17,119 nucleotides of DNA, from assembly GCA_022360595.1 (NCBI GenBank), contig JAKSCN010000187.1, positions 1-17,119 of the forward strand. Direction: 5' to 3'. Both the position numbers and the translations under genes were made by a program. Shown here one piece after another: positions 1 through 6,820 of the stretch (position 1 is the stretch's first letter; every line of letters begins with the position of its first letter). The stretch is from Chromatiales bacterium (GTDB lineage: Bacteria; Pseudomonadota; Gammaproteobacteria; Chromatiales; Chromatiaceae). The notes beneath the pieces were generated by a model. The model was given only the letters and a program-made list of their open reading frames with translations, had not been told where the DNA came from and searched no databases.

Positions 1-364
1 CCTGAAACATCGGCAGTTGATTGGCTTCCTGGAAACCACCGAGGCCCTGGCCCATCGTGCCGGTTTCCGGTGTCACAATAACCACCGGTGAGTGTGCCCA
101 GTAAGCTGCCGCAATAGCGGTGACGCAGTTACTGATACCGGGCCCGTTTTGTCCGATAGTCACACCATGACGGCCGCTCACACGAGAATAGCCATCTGCC
201 ATATGTGCCGCACCCTGCTCGTGCACCACAGGAATAAACCGGATACCCGCCGGCGCAAAGATATCCATTGCGTCCATGAAGGCGGAGCCCATGATTCCGA
301 ACATATCCGTCACATTGTTGGCTACCATCGTCTCGACGAAGGCTTCGCTGGGGGTCATTTTCAT
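1..364 (-). CDS. xsc: Sulfoacetaldehyde acetyltransferase, N-terminal part (runs off window)
   Basis: This is the first 121 codons of a thiamine-diphosphate enzyme; the rest lies beyond base 1. The protein begins MKMTPSEAFVETMVANNVTD and contains the ThDP-activating glutamate in VVHEQGAAHMADGYSR, then IGQNGPGISNCVTAI and ETGTMGQGLGGFQEANQLPM. These are hallmarks I recognise from Xsc, not from acetolactate synthase. Xsc converts sulfoacetaldehyde plus phosphate to acetyl phosphate and sulfite in the cytoplasm and is the desulfonating step of taurine breakdown. The start at 364 has an AGAGGAT ribosome site 8 bases upstream. It lies 118 bases downstream of the TauY-like gene on the same strand, so it is probably the third gene of that operon. 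A phosphotransacetylase would be expected next, outside the window. The family call is firm; only the truncated N-terminus is visible. Confidence 0.88.
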   Translation of the reverse strand, partial: MKMTPSEAFVETMVANNVTDMFGIMGSAFMDAMDIFAPAGIRFIPVVHEQGAAHMADGYSRVSGRHGVTIGQNGPGISNCVTAIAAAYWAHSPVVIVTPETGTMGQGLGGFQEANQLPMFQ

Positions 365-482
365 TTCAATTTATCCTCTTAACCTAATTAATGAACCATG
401 TTGGTTTTATGGTGTAGGCGCTGTCAAAAAAGCGAGAACCTGCCTGCTGTTACCTCTTAATCATTCATATTCAGTCGGCTGA

Positions 483-1925
483 TCAAAGCACCTCATCTTT
501 GAAGTGGTACCAGCGATAAAGCCACCATTGGCCAAAGCGCCGAAACGGTGCGAACAGCTCGGACTCTATCTTGGGACTAAGTACGTTTGGGTAAGGCAGC
601 TGCGATGTAAAAATAGGCAGCTTCAAGTCACTACCCTGACTGGCAACCATCTGTGCCATTCGACGACCGGCCTGGGCCGAGTACATGACGCCGTTACCGC
701 CGTAGCCAAGTGCATAATAGATAGACTGCGTCGGGTCCGGTTGCGTGATGCGTGGCATGAGATCATGGGCGACATCGACCCAGCCCCACCAGGAGTAGTC
801 AATATCAATACCCGTCAGTGCAGGAAACTTTCTATGCAGGTCATTGATCAACAACTGCTCATACTTTTTCTGCGGAGCATCCTTTCCTGTAATTGCACTG
901 CGGCTTCCAATCTGAACACGCCCATCCGGCAGCAGGCGATAGTAGTGCCGCAATATTCTGGTGTCGGTCAAAATCTGATGGGTTTTGAAGTTGCACTCAT
1001 GCAGTTCACTCTCAGTCAATGGCCGTGTCACAATAGAGTTGGACAGAATCGGAAACAGTCGATTCTTAAAACGTTTATGTAACGTCGGCGACGTATACCC
1101 ACCGGTGGCTACCGCCACTGCCCTCGCCTTCACAACTCCGCCAGGTGTTCTCAAGTGATGGACACCATTATGCGTCTCCCATCCGCTGACCGGGCTGGAC
1201 ACATGCACCTTGGCGCCCAGCTCCCGGGCCATACGCAGATAACCAAAAGCAAGCTTGCCCGCATGTATACCTATACCTTCTGGCTCATGCATGGCTCCCG
1301 CGGCATCCTTGTCGTCAAGATAGTCACGCTTCAATGTCTCTTTATCGATCATCTTGGCTTGGTAACCAAAGACCTCATTCATCACTCGAGCCTCCTGCTC
1401 AAGGCTCTTCATGATGCTGGGTTTATGAGCAATATAGAGATGCCCGCCCGGTTGAGGGTCACAATCGATATCCGCAATCAATCCCTTGAAGGTATCCATG
1501 GCGTCACACACCTCTGCATGCAACTGCAAGGCAACATCTTTGCCCCAGCGCTCAATCCACTGAGAACGCTTCAATCTGCCGGAGGCGCATTGCGCTTGAC
1601 CACCATTACGCGTACTACAGCCCCAACTGACCCGGTTTGCCTCCAAAACGGTGGCTTTTATACCGTGCTCTTTAGCCAAATAGATAGCGCAACAGAGACC
1701 AGTAAAGCCCGACCCTATAATGGCGACATCCACATCCATGTCCTGATTAACCGGCCCGTCATCTTCCGGGGGTTCCCCGGCTGTGCCGATCCAATAGGTG
1801 GGTGCGTACTCTTGTCCCTCTCCGGGATTTTTTGCATGCAAGGGATCGTAACTCGGATTGTAAGAGGCCGAGGCCGGTGTTCCGACCGCCTCCACATCGG
1901 TATCTACTTGATTGGTTATCGCCAT
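483..1925 (-). CDS. tauY: FAD-dependent oxidoreductase, taurine dehydrogenase large subunit-like
   Basis: This 480-residue protein belongs to the DadA/PuuB-type D-amino-acid-oxidase fold. A dinucleotide-binding motif GSGFTG lies at residues 71-76 after the beta strand VDVAII, with an acidic residue in TVLEANRVS about 20 residues later. The WGCSTRNGGQ segment (101-110) is typical of FAD amine oxidoreductases. The C-terminal YALGYGGNGVMYS matches the second FAD contact of the family. I chose the ATG at 1925 because GGAAGG sits 7 bases upstream; an in-frame TTG at 1955 has no comparable site. The 60-residue lead before the Rossmann fold is normal for PuuB-like enzymes. The position between a small NTF2-like gene and xsc is what points to TauY, which would oxidise taurine to sulfoacetaldehyde and ammonia with an electron carrier. 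Another amine substrate (for example gamma-glutamylputrescine-like) cannot be excluded from sequence alone. Confidence 0.72.
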   Translation of the reverse strand: MAITNQVDTDVEAVGTPASASYNPSYDPLHAKNPGEGQEYAPTYWIGTAGEPPEDDGPVNQDMDVDVAIIGSGFTGLCCAIYLAKEHGIKATVLEANRVSWGCSTRNGGQAQCASGRLKRSQWIERWGKDVALQLHAEVCDAMDTFKGLIADIDCDPQPGGHLYIAHKPSIMKSLEQEARVMNEVFGYQAKMIDKETLKRDYLDDKDAAGAMHEPEGIGIHAGKLAFGYLRMARELGAKVHVSSPVSGWETHNGVHHLRTPGGVVKARAVAVATGGYTSPTLHKRFKNRLFPILSNSIVTRPLTESELHECNFKTHQILTDTRILRHYYRLLPDGRVQIGSRSAITGKDAPQKKYEQLLINDLHRKFPALTGIDIDYSWWGWVDVAHDLMPRITQPDPTQSIYYALGYGGNGVMYSAQAGRRMAQMVASQGSDLKLPIFTSQLPYPNVLSPKIESELFAPFRRFGQWWLYRWYHFKDEVL

Positions 1926-1972
1926 AGCATTGCCTTCCGAAAGTTTGCTGACCAATAAATAACTGCTGTGTG

Positions 1973-2371
1973 CTACTTTGGATCAAGCAAAGGACGCTCT
2001 TTTCGGAAAGCCTTCTTGCTGGCTATCTTTCCATCTTTAAAAGAGAACAGATCCACACCATCCGCTTCGATGCGAACACCATCTTCACGCGTACCGGTTA
2101 AGGTCCACTGAGATACACCCATGCCCTCAGCCACAAAGTGCTTATCATTGGCCCACTGCACATCGGGGAAGGTTTTCCAGACCCCTTCAAATGCAGCACC
2201 AACCGCCTCGTGGCCAACAAACCTCACGCCATAGGCTTCAGGGCCTGCCGCACCTTCAAATACGACATCCTCAGTCATTAACGCAAGCACCCCTTCAAGG
2301 TCATGCCGGTTGAATGCATCGAACAACTGCTGTAACAGTTCGCTGGTTACCTGTGAATTTGAAGTTGACAC
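1973..2371 (-). CDS. tauX: NTF2/SnoaL-like small protein, taurine dehydrogenase small subunit-like
   Basis: This 132-residue protein has the alpha+beta cone pattern of the NTF2/SnoaL superfamily. It shows LLQQLFDAFNRHDLEGVLALM, then EDVVFEGAAGPE, a long helix, and the strands VSQWTLTGTREDGVRIEADG and VDLFSFKDGKIASKKAFRK. The start is a GTG at 2371 with GGAGA 9-10 bases upstream; no in-frame ATG near the N-terminus competes. The stop lies 47 bases before the FAD oxidoreductase, so the two are almost certainly co-transcribed. From memory, the TauX partner of TauY in Paracoccus and Roseobacter taurine clusters is a small protein of this kind, but I could not verify that by search. What the subunit does (docking of an electron acceptor, or assembly) is not visible. 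A stand-alone SnoaL-like hydrolase or isomerase is the alternative. Confidence 0.6.
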   Translation of the reverse strand: MSTSNSQVTSELLQQLFDAFNRHDLEGVLALMTEDVVFEGAAGPEAYGVRFVGHEAVGAAFEGVWKTFPDVQWANDKHFVAEGMGVSQWTLTGTREDGVRIEADGVDLFSFKDGKIASKKAFRKERPLLDPK

Positions 2372-2497
2372 TTTAATCTTTCTCCGATTGACAAGTTAAA
2401 TAACAGTTATCCCTATAAAGTTGACTTATTAGAACAACCAAACCAATCCGCTGATCGCGTTCTGTGAAAAAAAGATAGGTGATCAATAAAAAGAGGG

Positions 2498-2533
2498 GTA
2501 GAACCAGTTACTCACTAGCCATTGGACCAAGCC
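2498..2533 (-). promoter_or_regulatory. Candidate TauR operator upstream of the tauX-like gene
   Basis: Read on the minus strand, this 36-base stretch holds a first half TTGGTCCAAT and, 23 bases on, a second half AACTGGTTCTAC. The same arrangement with the same spacing occurs at 5191-5226 in front of the TRAP operon; 22 of 36 positions agree, including 11 of 12 in the second half. It lies 126 bases before the GTG of the tauX-like gene and points the same way. The CTGG core agrees with what I recall of the Rhodobacter TauR direct repeats (CTGGACYTAA). It is a candidate, not a proven site. I see nothing else of note in the 318-base gap 2372-2689, and no strong ribosome site for the exporter gene at its other end. 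Confidence 0.45.
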
Positions 2534-2689
2534 TTGAGGTGGTAGGTGTATCAAGTTATCTTCATCAAATGCATGTTGACAGTGGCAAAACCATAAACCA
2601 TAGTTCAATCCACTACAGGCCATGAGCCCCCTTTATCTACCTACATATGAACCTGTATCCACAAGATGATTAATTTACTTAGCCATTGA

Positions 2690-3460
2690 ATGGTCATGAT
2701 TCTTGACGCTATATATGAACTTGATGCAGCTTTGGTTTTTTCAGCCGTATTGTGGATTCTGATTGCCGCGCTGATACGCGGTTATACGGGCTTTGGCTCC
2801 GCGGCTATTGCGATAGCGGGCTTATCGATGTTTCTTCCACCAGCCAAGGTTATTCCCCTGGTCCTTCTGTTGGAAATAGTAGCGGGTATTCGGTTGCTGC
2901 CTTCAGTCTGGCGGCATATTGACTGGAGGCAACTACGCTTCATCACCTTGGGAGCACTGCTATCCACACCGATAGGTGTCCTGTTATTAGCGACTGTCCC
3001 AGCAGATACGATGCGTATTGTCATCTACACTTCGATCTTGATTATCGCGATTATGATCGGGCTTGGCGTGCGCATACCCCACGGCAATCATGCCGTAACA
3101 GTATCCTCTGCCGGTGCCGCTTCCGGCGTGATCAACGGCGCTGCAGGTATTGGCGGCCTACCTCTAGTCGCTTTTTTTCTCTCCAAGGATGAAAACGCAC
3201 TTGTATTCCGGGCAACCTTAACCGCCTATCTTATCGGCCTGGACCTCTACTCATGCGGGATAGCCGGAAGTTACGGATTAATAGACAGCAATACCCTTGT
3301 TTTACTGATTGTTTTGATCATTCCATTGGTTTTGGGCATCAGCGCTGGTAATCGGCAGTTTCAAAAAACCCAACCCAATTCATTCAAACGCCTAGCGTTA
3401 CTGCTGCTCGCCACAATTTCAACGGTTGGTCTGCTTCGCACTTTACTGATCCAGGCGTAG
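2690..3460 (+). CDS. TauE/SafE (TSUP) family membrane exporter
   Basis: This is a 256-residue, very hydrophobic protein with about eight membrane segments in two halves. The first half carries ALIRGYTGFGSAAIAIAGLS, the conserved signature of the TauE/SafE family (PF01925). The second half repeats the pattern in SSAGAASGVINGAAGIGGLP. Members move sulfite, sulfoacetate, sulfate or other small anions out of the cell. Next to xsc, whose product is sulfite, a role in sulfite or sulfonate export is the natural inference. The ATG at 2690 directly follows an in-frame stop at 2687-2689, so no longer start is possible; ATG 2696 is the alternative. Neither has a clear Shine-Dalgarno, so expression may be weak. 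It is divergent from the tauXY-xsc operon and convergent with the MocR regulator, with only 24 bases between stops. Confidence 0.8.
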   Translation: MVMILDAIYELDAALVFSAVLWILIAALIRGYTGFGSAAIAIAGLSMFLPPAKVIPLVLLLEIVAGIRLLPSVWRHIDWRQLRFITLGALLSTPIGVLLLATVPADTMRIVIYTSILIIAIMIGLGVRIPHGNHAVTVSSAGAASGVINGAAGIGGLPLVAFFLSKDENALVFRATLTAYLIGLDLYSCGIAGSYGLIDSNTLVLLIVLIIPLVLGISAGNRQFQKTQPNSFKRLALLLLATISTVGLLRTLLIQA

Positions 3461-3484
3461 GGCTTTTCCCCTTCCGCCAAAACT

Positions 3485-4984
3485 CTATCTACTCTTCAAC
3501 TGCTGATTAATCAGTTCAGCCAACAGCCGTATACCCGGTTCTATCTTCTCCGCGGGGATCGACGAGTAACCTAACCTAAAGAAGTTTCGAGGAGGGTTTC
3601 TTCTACTGAAAAATACTTCACCCGGCTCGATCAATACACCCCGTTTGCGGGCGACATTCTGCAATTCTACTGAGTCGAGCTGTTCATCACCTTCTATCCA
3701 AAAGGCTGACCCACCAAAGGTAGGAAGCTTGTAGCTCTCTGGCAGATATTTAGCCAGCGCTTCTCCCATCACTTCCCAACGTTTGCGATAGATTTGATTC
3801 TGCTTATGGATCAGAGCATCGTGATGGCCCCGCGATAGAAACAGCGCTATGGTGCGCTGATTATTGGCTGGAGGATGGCGAATCATCAGGCGCCGCAATG
3901 CCCTCGCCTCTCTAATAAGCTCTGCCGGCCCAACCATATAGCCCAACCGCAACCCAGGCGCCAAAGTCTTGGAGAGGCTTCCGACATAGATCACCCGGCC
4001 GCATTGATCCAGACTCTTTAACGCCGGTGTGGGTTCACCAATAAAGTTTGTTTCACTCTCATAGTCATCCTCTATAAAGATGAAATCTGATGCTGCTGCC
4101 TGTTCCAGCAAAATCTTGCGACGCTCGATCGGCATGGTGACAGTGGTCGGAGACTGATGACTTGGTGTCACATAGACACAATCACACTCATCCAATGTTT
4201 GGCTGGGGACAATGCCTTGACCATCAATCTCAATGGGTACCACTTTCGATCGCATCACTGAAAAAATATTCCGAGCATCAGGATAACCAGGATTTTCAAT
4301 TCCCACAGTGCTTGTGCGGTCTGTCAACAGATTCGCGATCAGATAGAGCGCATTTTGCGCCCCCAATGTCACCAGTATCTCCTCCGTTTTGGCCCACACG
4401 CCTCGACGCGGCAGCAGACGCTTCTGTATCTGCTCAACCAGAATAGGATCATCCAAGTCAAATCGATCATAACCTGCGCTACAGATATCAGAGACATTGA
4501 GTGATTGACGACAACATTCGCGCCATTCATTGATGGGAAAGAGACTCTGGTCAGGCTGCCCGAAAATAAAGGGATAATCGTATTTTCGCCAATCACCAGG
4601 TTTAACAATATTGCGTTGCTTAGAGGGATTTCGCTTAAATTTGACTGTCCAGTCTGGGCTCGATTCAGATTGAATGTCGATCATCTTTTCAAAACCGACC
4701 CGCCCCTCCAACATCTCTCTATTAACAAAGTAGCCACTTCGCTCCTTGGTGCAGAGGTAACCATCATCAACCAGATTTTGATAGGAGAGAACGACAGTAT
4801 TACGCGCAATACCAAGCCGTTTGGCCAGTTCCCGTGAAGATGGCAGCGGCCTGTCAAGGGGCATTTGGTCATTTAAAATCGCCGACACCAGCGCTTCACG
4901 CAACTGGTGCTGCAAGGTACTCTTTGATTCTGGAGACAGTTTAATCAACTGATCCCACATTATATTGTCTTGCCGTAACGGCAT
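3485..4984 (-). CDS. tauR: MocR/GabR-type transcriptional regulator (GntR wHTH + aminotransferase fold), TauR-like
   Basis: This 499-residue cytoplasmic regulator has a GntR winged helix at about residues 20-88 (LPSSRELAKRLGIARNTVVL, then GYLCTKERSGYFV). A fold-type I aminotransferase domain follows from about 135 to the end. The PLP lysine is K339 in VGSLSKTLAPGLRLGY; ENPGYPDA, TPSHQSPT and the FIEDDYESE segment with the PLP-pyridine aspartate are also present. Such proteins use bound PLP and an amino compound as effector rather than catalyse transamination. The ATG at 4984 follows AAGGAG by 5 bases; the in-frame GTG at 4990 would leave no room for the ribosome site. It lies between the tau catabolic genes and a divergent TRAP operon. 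That is the position of TauR, or of EnuR in ectoine clusters. Xsc and TauXY nearby favour TauR. The family is certain; the effector is inferred. Confidence 0.85.
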   Translation of the reverse strand: MPLRQDNIMWDQLIKLSPESKSTLQHQLREALVSAILNDQMPLDRPLPSSRELAKRLGIARNTVVLSYQNLVDDGYLCTKERSGYFVNREMLEGRVGFEKMIDIQSESSPDWTVKFKRNPSKQRNIVKPGDWRKYDYPFIFGQPDQSLFPINEWRECCRQSLNVSDICSAGYDRFDLDDPILVEQIQKRLLPRRGVWAKTEEILVTLGAQNALYLIANLLTDRTSTVGIENPGYPDARNIFSVMRSKVVPIEIDGQGIVPSQTLDECDCVYVTPSHQSPTTVTMPIERRKILLEQAAASDFIFIEDDYESETNFIGEPTPALKSLDQCGRVIYVGSLSKTLAPGLRLGYMVGPAELIREARALRRLMIRHPPANNQRTIALFLSRGHHDALIHKQNQIYRKRWEVMGEALAKYLPESYKLPTFGGSAFWIEGDEQLDSVELQNVARKRGVLIEPGEVFFSRRNPPRNFFRLGYSSIPAEKIEPGIRLLAELINQQLKSR

Positions 4985-5012
4985 TGTCACTCCTTACTCA
5001 CTTCGCCATATA

Positions 5013-5041
5013 TTTATAATGTTCTTATTAACTAATTTTAA
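5013..5041 (-). promoter_or_regulatory. Sigma-70-type promoter for the MocR regulator
   Basis: On the minus strand there is a -35-like TTAAAA at 5036-5041, a 17-base spacer and a -10-like TATAAA at 5013-5018. The expected start of transcription is near 5006, which leaves a short leader of about 20 bases containing the AAGGAG ribosome site of the regulator gene. The spacing is ideal and the match is 4/6 plus 5/6. The region is AT-rich, so chance matches are possible. Confidence 0.45.
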
Positions 5042-5055
5042 GAGGCCTTTTCCTC

Positions 5056-5087
5056 ACTCGTAAGGAGGCACTCCTGAGTCTTTTTTT
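5056..5087 (+). terminator. Rho-independent-terminator-like hairpin between tauR and the TRAP operon
   Basis: ACTC pairs with GAGT and AGGAG with CTCCT around a GCA loop, with a 3-base bulge on the 5' arm. A run of seven T follows at 5081-5087. It reads on the plus strand, yet there is no plus-strand gene directly upstream. It may shield the TRAP promoter from antisense transcription across the regulator gene, or end a short RNA started nearby. Confidence 0.4.
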
Positions 5088-5190
5088 ATCTTTATCACGC
5101 AAAGTCTAGCACTGCATGGAAATATTGATATTCATCTTATCCATCAGGTTATTCAATGAAACTGCCTCTACAATAAATAGGACAAGATAA

Positions 5191-5226
5191 TATCTGGTCT
5201 CATTCATAGACAAAAACTGGATCTAC
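5191..5226 (+). promoter_or_regulatory. Candidate TauR operator upstream of the TRAP operon
   Basis: Two CTGG half-sites in the same direction, CTGGTCTCAT at 5194 and CTGGATCTAC at 5217, start 23 bases apart, about two helical turns. MocR-type regulators bind direct repeats spaced by whole turns. The pair is matched at equal spacing upstream of the tauX-like gene (2498-2533, minus strand). It lies 114 bases before the small ORF at 5341 and 225 before the solute-binding protein start. The second half is also the left arm of a short inverted repeat AAAACTG/CAGTTTT (5213-5234 region). Confidence 0.48.
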
Positions 5227-5340
5227 TCAGTTTTACTTTTAGCGCTTACTTTTTAATTTACCAATGACGAGCCGCATCCATCCGGCTTTAGTCCGGTAAA
5301 TAAGAGAGATGGAAATCGAACAGTCGCATTAAGGAAACTA

Positions 5341-5433
5341 ATGAGAACCATGCGAACAGGTAGCTATAAAAAAGCTTTGTCTGTCTATGCACCAGGCCAA
5401 AAGCAGAGCTTCTACTATAGTGAACATATTTAA
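5341..5433 (+). CDS. Possible 30-residue leader peptide upstream of the TRAP operon
   Basis: This short reading frame runs from ATG (5341) to TAA (5431-5433). It is preceded by AAGGA at 5331-5335 with a 5-base spacer, as good a ribosome site as those of its neighbours. The peptide begins MRTMRTGSYKKALSVYAP and is rich in Lys, Arg and Tyr, with no membrane segment or signal peptide. The stop lies 18 bases before the ATG of the TRAP solute-binding protein, so it would be the first gene of that transcript. Its distance from the candidate operator (114 bases) is close to that of the tauX-like gene from its own copy (126). I do not recognise the peptide. It may be a translated leader that couples or regulates dctP translation, a small functional protein, or a chance frame. 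Confidence 0.4.
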   Translation: MRTMRTGSYKKALSVYAPGQKQSFYYSEHI

Positions 5434-5451
5434 CAGAGAGAGGAGACAGTG

Positions 5452-6450
5452 ATGCTTTTGAAAAAGACTCACATTGTACCGATTATCGCAGCAGTAGCTC
5501 TAGCCTTTTCCACATCCATACTTCAGGCCAAAACCTTCAAAATGGCGCTGGGTGACGCCCAAGGTGGTACTCAATATGCATTAGGCGAAAAATTCTCCGA
5601 GCTGTTTGAGAAGAAGACCGGTGGAAAGCATAAGGTAAAAATGTTTCCAAACAGCCAACTGGGCAGTGAGCAGGACACCGTCAACGATGCTGCCATTGGC
5701 ACTCTCGACTTCTCCATTCTTGCCATCAACAACATCACCCCCTTCTCACCCAGCGTCGGCGTAATGACCCTCCCCTATGTTATTCAAAGCCTTGATGATG
5801 CTGTGAAACTGACCCGTGGTGAAGTGGGAAAAGAGTTGACGGAAAACACTATTCGCGACGCGGGTGTACGCATTGTTGGCTGGGCCTACTCAGGTTTCCG
5901 AGTATTGACCAACTCCAAAAAACCGGTAAGAACCGTTGGCGATCTTCAGGGGCTCGTTATTCGTGTACCCAAAAACGAGATCATGATCGCCACCTACCAA
6001 GCCTGGGGTATTAACCCTACCCCGATGGCATGGTCTGAAACATTCACCGGACTACAGCAAAAAGTTGTTGACGGTCAGGACAATCCTTACATCACCGTCA
6101 GCGCAATGAAGTTTAATGAGGTTCAGAAGTACATCACCAACATCCGATACATCTTCTCCTTGGAGCCACTTATCGTGAGCGAGTCAGTGTTCCAGAGCCA
6201 AAAGCCAGAAGTGCAAAAAGCGATTCTGGAGGCCGGAAAAGAGGCTACACTCTATAGCGAACAGTATATTAAAGAGACTGAAGGCCGCATCAAAAAAGAG
6301 CTGCAAGCCAAAGGCATGGAGATTAATGATCCCGCCGACGGTGAAAAAGAGTGGATTGCAAAGGCGACCGAAGCGGTCTGGCCCAAATACTACGACAGCA
6401 TTGGTGGCAAAGATAAACTCGACCGTGTAATGAAAATACTTGGTCGATAG
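5452..6450 (+). CDS. TRAP transporter solute-binding protein (DctP family)
   Basis: This is a 332-residue periplasmic receptor. Residues 1 to about 26 form a signal peptide (KKTHIVPIIAAVALAFSTS) with a likely cut after LQA. The mature part starts TFKMALGDAQGG. Family marks are MFPNSQLGSEQDTVNDAAIG, the ligand-carboxylate arginine region in LQGLVIRVPKNEIM, and PMAWSETFTGLQQKVVDGQDNPY. I prefer the ATG at 5452, with AGGAG 6 bases upstream, over the GTG at 5449. It heads a plus-strand operon with both membrane subunits, separated from them by a terminator at 6486-6524. That fits higher production of the receptor. The substrate is not readable from sequence. The TauR-like regulator and tauXY/xsc favour taurine (a TauK role), while an amino acid or ectoine-type osmolyte remains possible because of the usp and ornithine cyclodeaminase downstream. 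Confidence 0.88.
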   Translation: MLLKKTHIVPIIAAVALAFSTSILQAKTFKMALGDAQGGTQYALGEKFSELFEKKTGGKHKVKMFPNSQLGSEQDTVNDAAIGTLDFSILAINNITPFSPSVGVMTLPYVIQSLDDAVKLTRGEVGKELTENTIRDAGVRIVGWAYSGFRVLTNSKKPVRTVGDLQGLVIRVPKNEIMIATYQAWGINPTPMAWSETFTGLQQKVVDGQDNPYITVSAMKFNEVQKYITNIRYIFSLEPLIVSESVFQSQKPEVQKAILEAGKEATLYSEQYIKETEGRIKKELQAKGMEINDPADGEKEWIAKATEAVWPKYYDSIGGKDKLDRVMKILGR

Positions 6451-6485
6451 GAGATCGAATACCCATCACCTCCCTTGGGAAGTTC

Positions 6486-6524
6486 GCTCTAACTGTGACC
6501 CCTCTCAGTTAGAGCACTTTTTTT
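6486..6524 (+). terminator. Strong rho-independent terminator after the solute-binding protein gene
   Basis: A perfect 10-base stem, GCTCTAACTG (6486-6495) with CAGTTAGAGC (6506-6515), has a 10-base loop and is followed by AC and seven T. It begins 35 bases after the dctP-like stop. Downstream membrane-subunit genes would then be expressed by read-through or from a separate promoter, giving an excess of the periplasmic receptor. Confidence 0.85.
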
Positions 6525-6604
6525 CTAACTTTGTGCAACCATCAGGACATTGTCGTCTGGTTTGAGAAAACCTATGATTAATTTTAGGGCGGAATGATAT
6601 AAGA

Positions 6605-6690
6605 GCCAAAATCGTCGAATTCAAGGCAGAAAACGCAGCTAAAAGTGGGCTATTGGACAGTTTTCTAACGCCGCAATCGATGATTTTCGC
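6605..6690. repeat. Palindromic intergenic element (about 86 bases), possible MITE/REP-like repeat
   Basis: The ends are inverted repeats: AAAATCGTCGA at 6608-6618 pairs with TCGATGATTTT at 6677-6687 (10 of 11), and GC/GC extends the pairing at 6605-6606 and 6689-6690. Inside, AGAAAAC (about 6628-6634) pairs with GTTTTCT (about 6660-6666), giving a nested stem. No reading frame fits it. It lies in the 370-base gap between the solute-binding protein and small-subunit genes. The layout resembles short palindromic repeats scattered in gammaproteobacterial genomes, but this window has only one copy. Apart from this element and the terminator, I see nothing firm in 6525-6820. Confidence 0.5.
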
Positions 6691-6820
6691 TTAAGAACAA
6701 TTCCCGCAAGAATTAATCAGAGGTGCCTCAGCAATAGATTTAAACCTAATGACGATATAGCGATCAAAATAATAATGTCTGTGAAATGCTGCTGGCATCC
6801 GAACCTCCGAGGAGTTTGGC

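Noticed and set aside
1155..1958. 267-residue plus-strand reading frame
   Set aside because: It lies wholly opposite the FAD oxidoreductase, has no ribosome site and no recognisable domain; it is a shadow of the coding strand.
3461..3484. Possible bidirectional terminator between the exporter and regulator genes
   Set aside because: The 24-base gap has only a weak GGC/GCC pairing and no T run.
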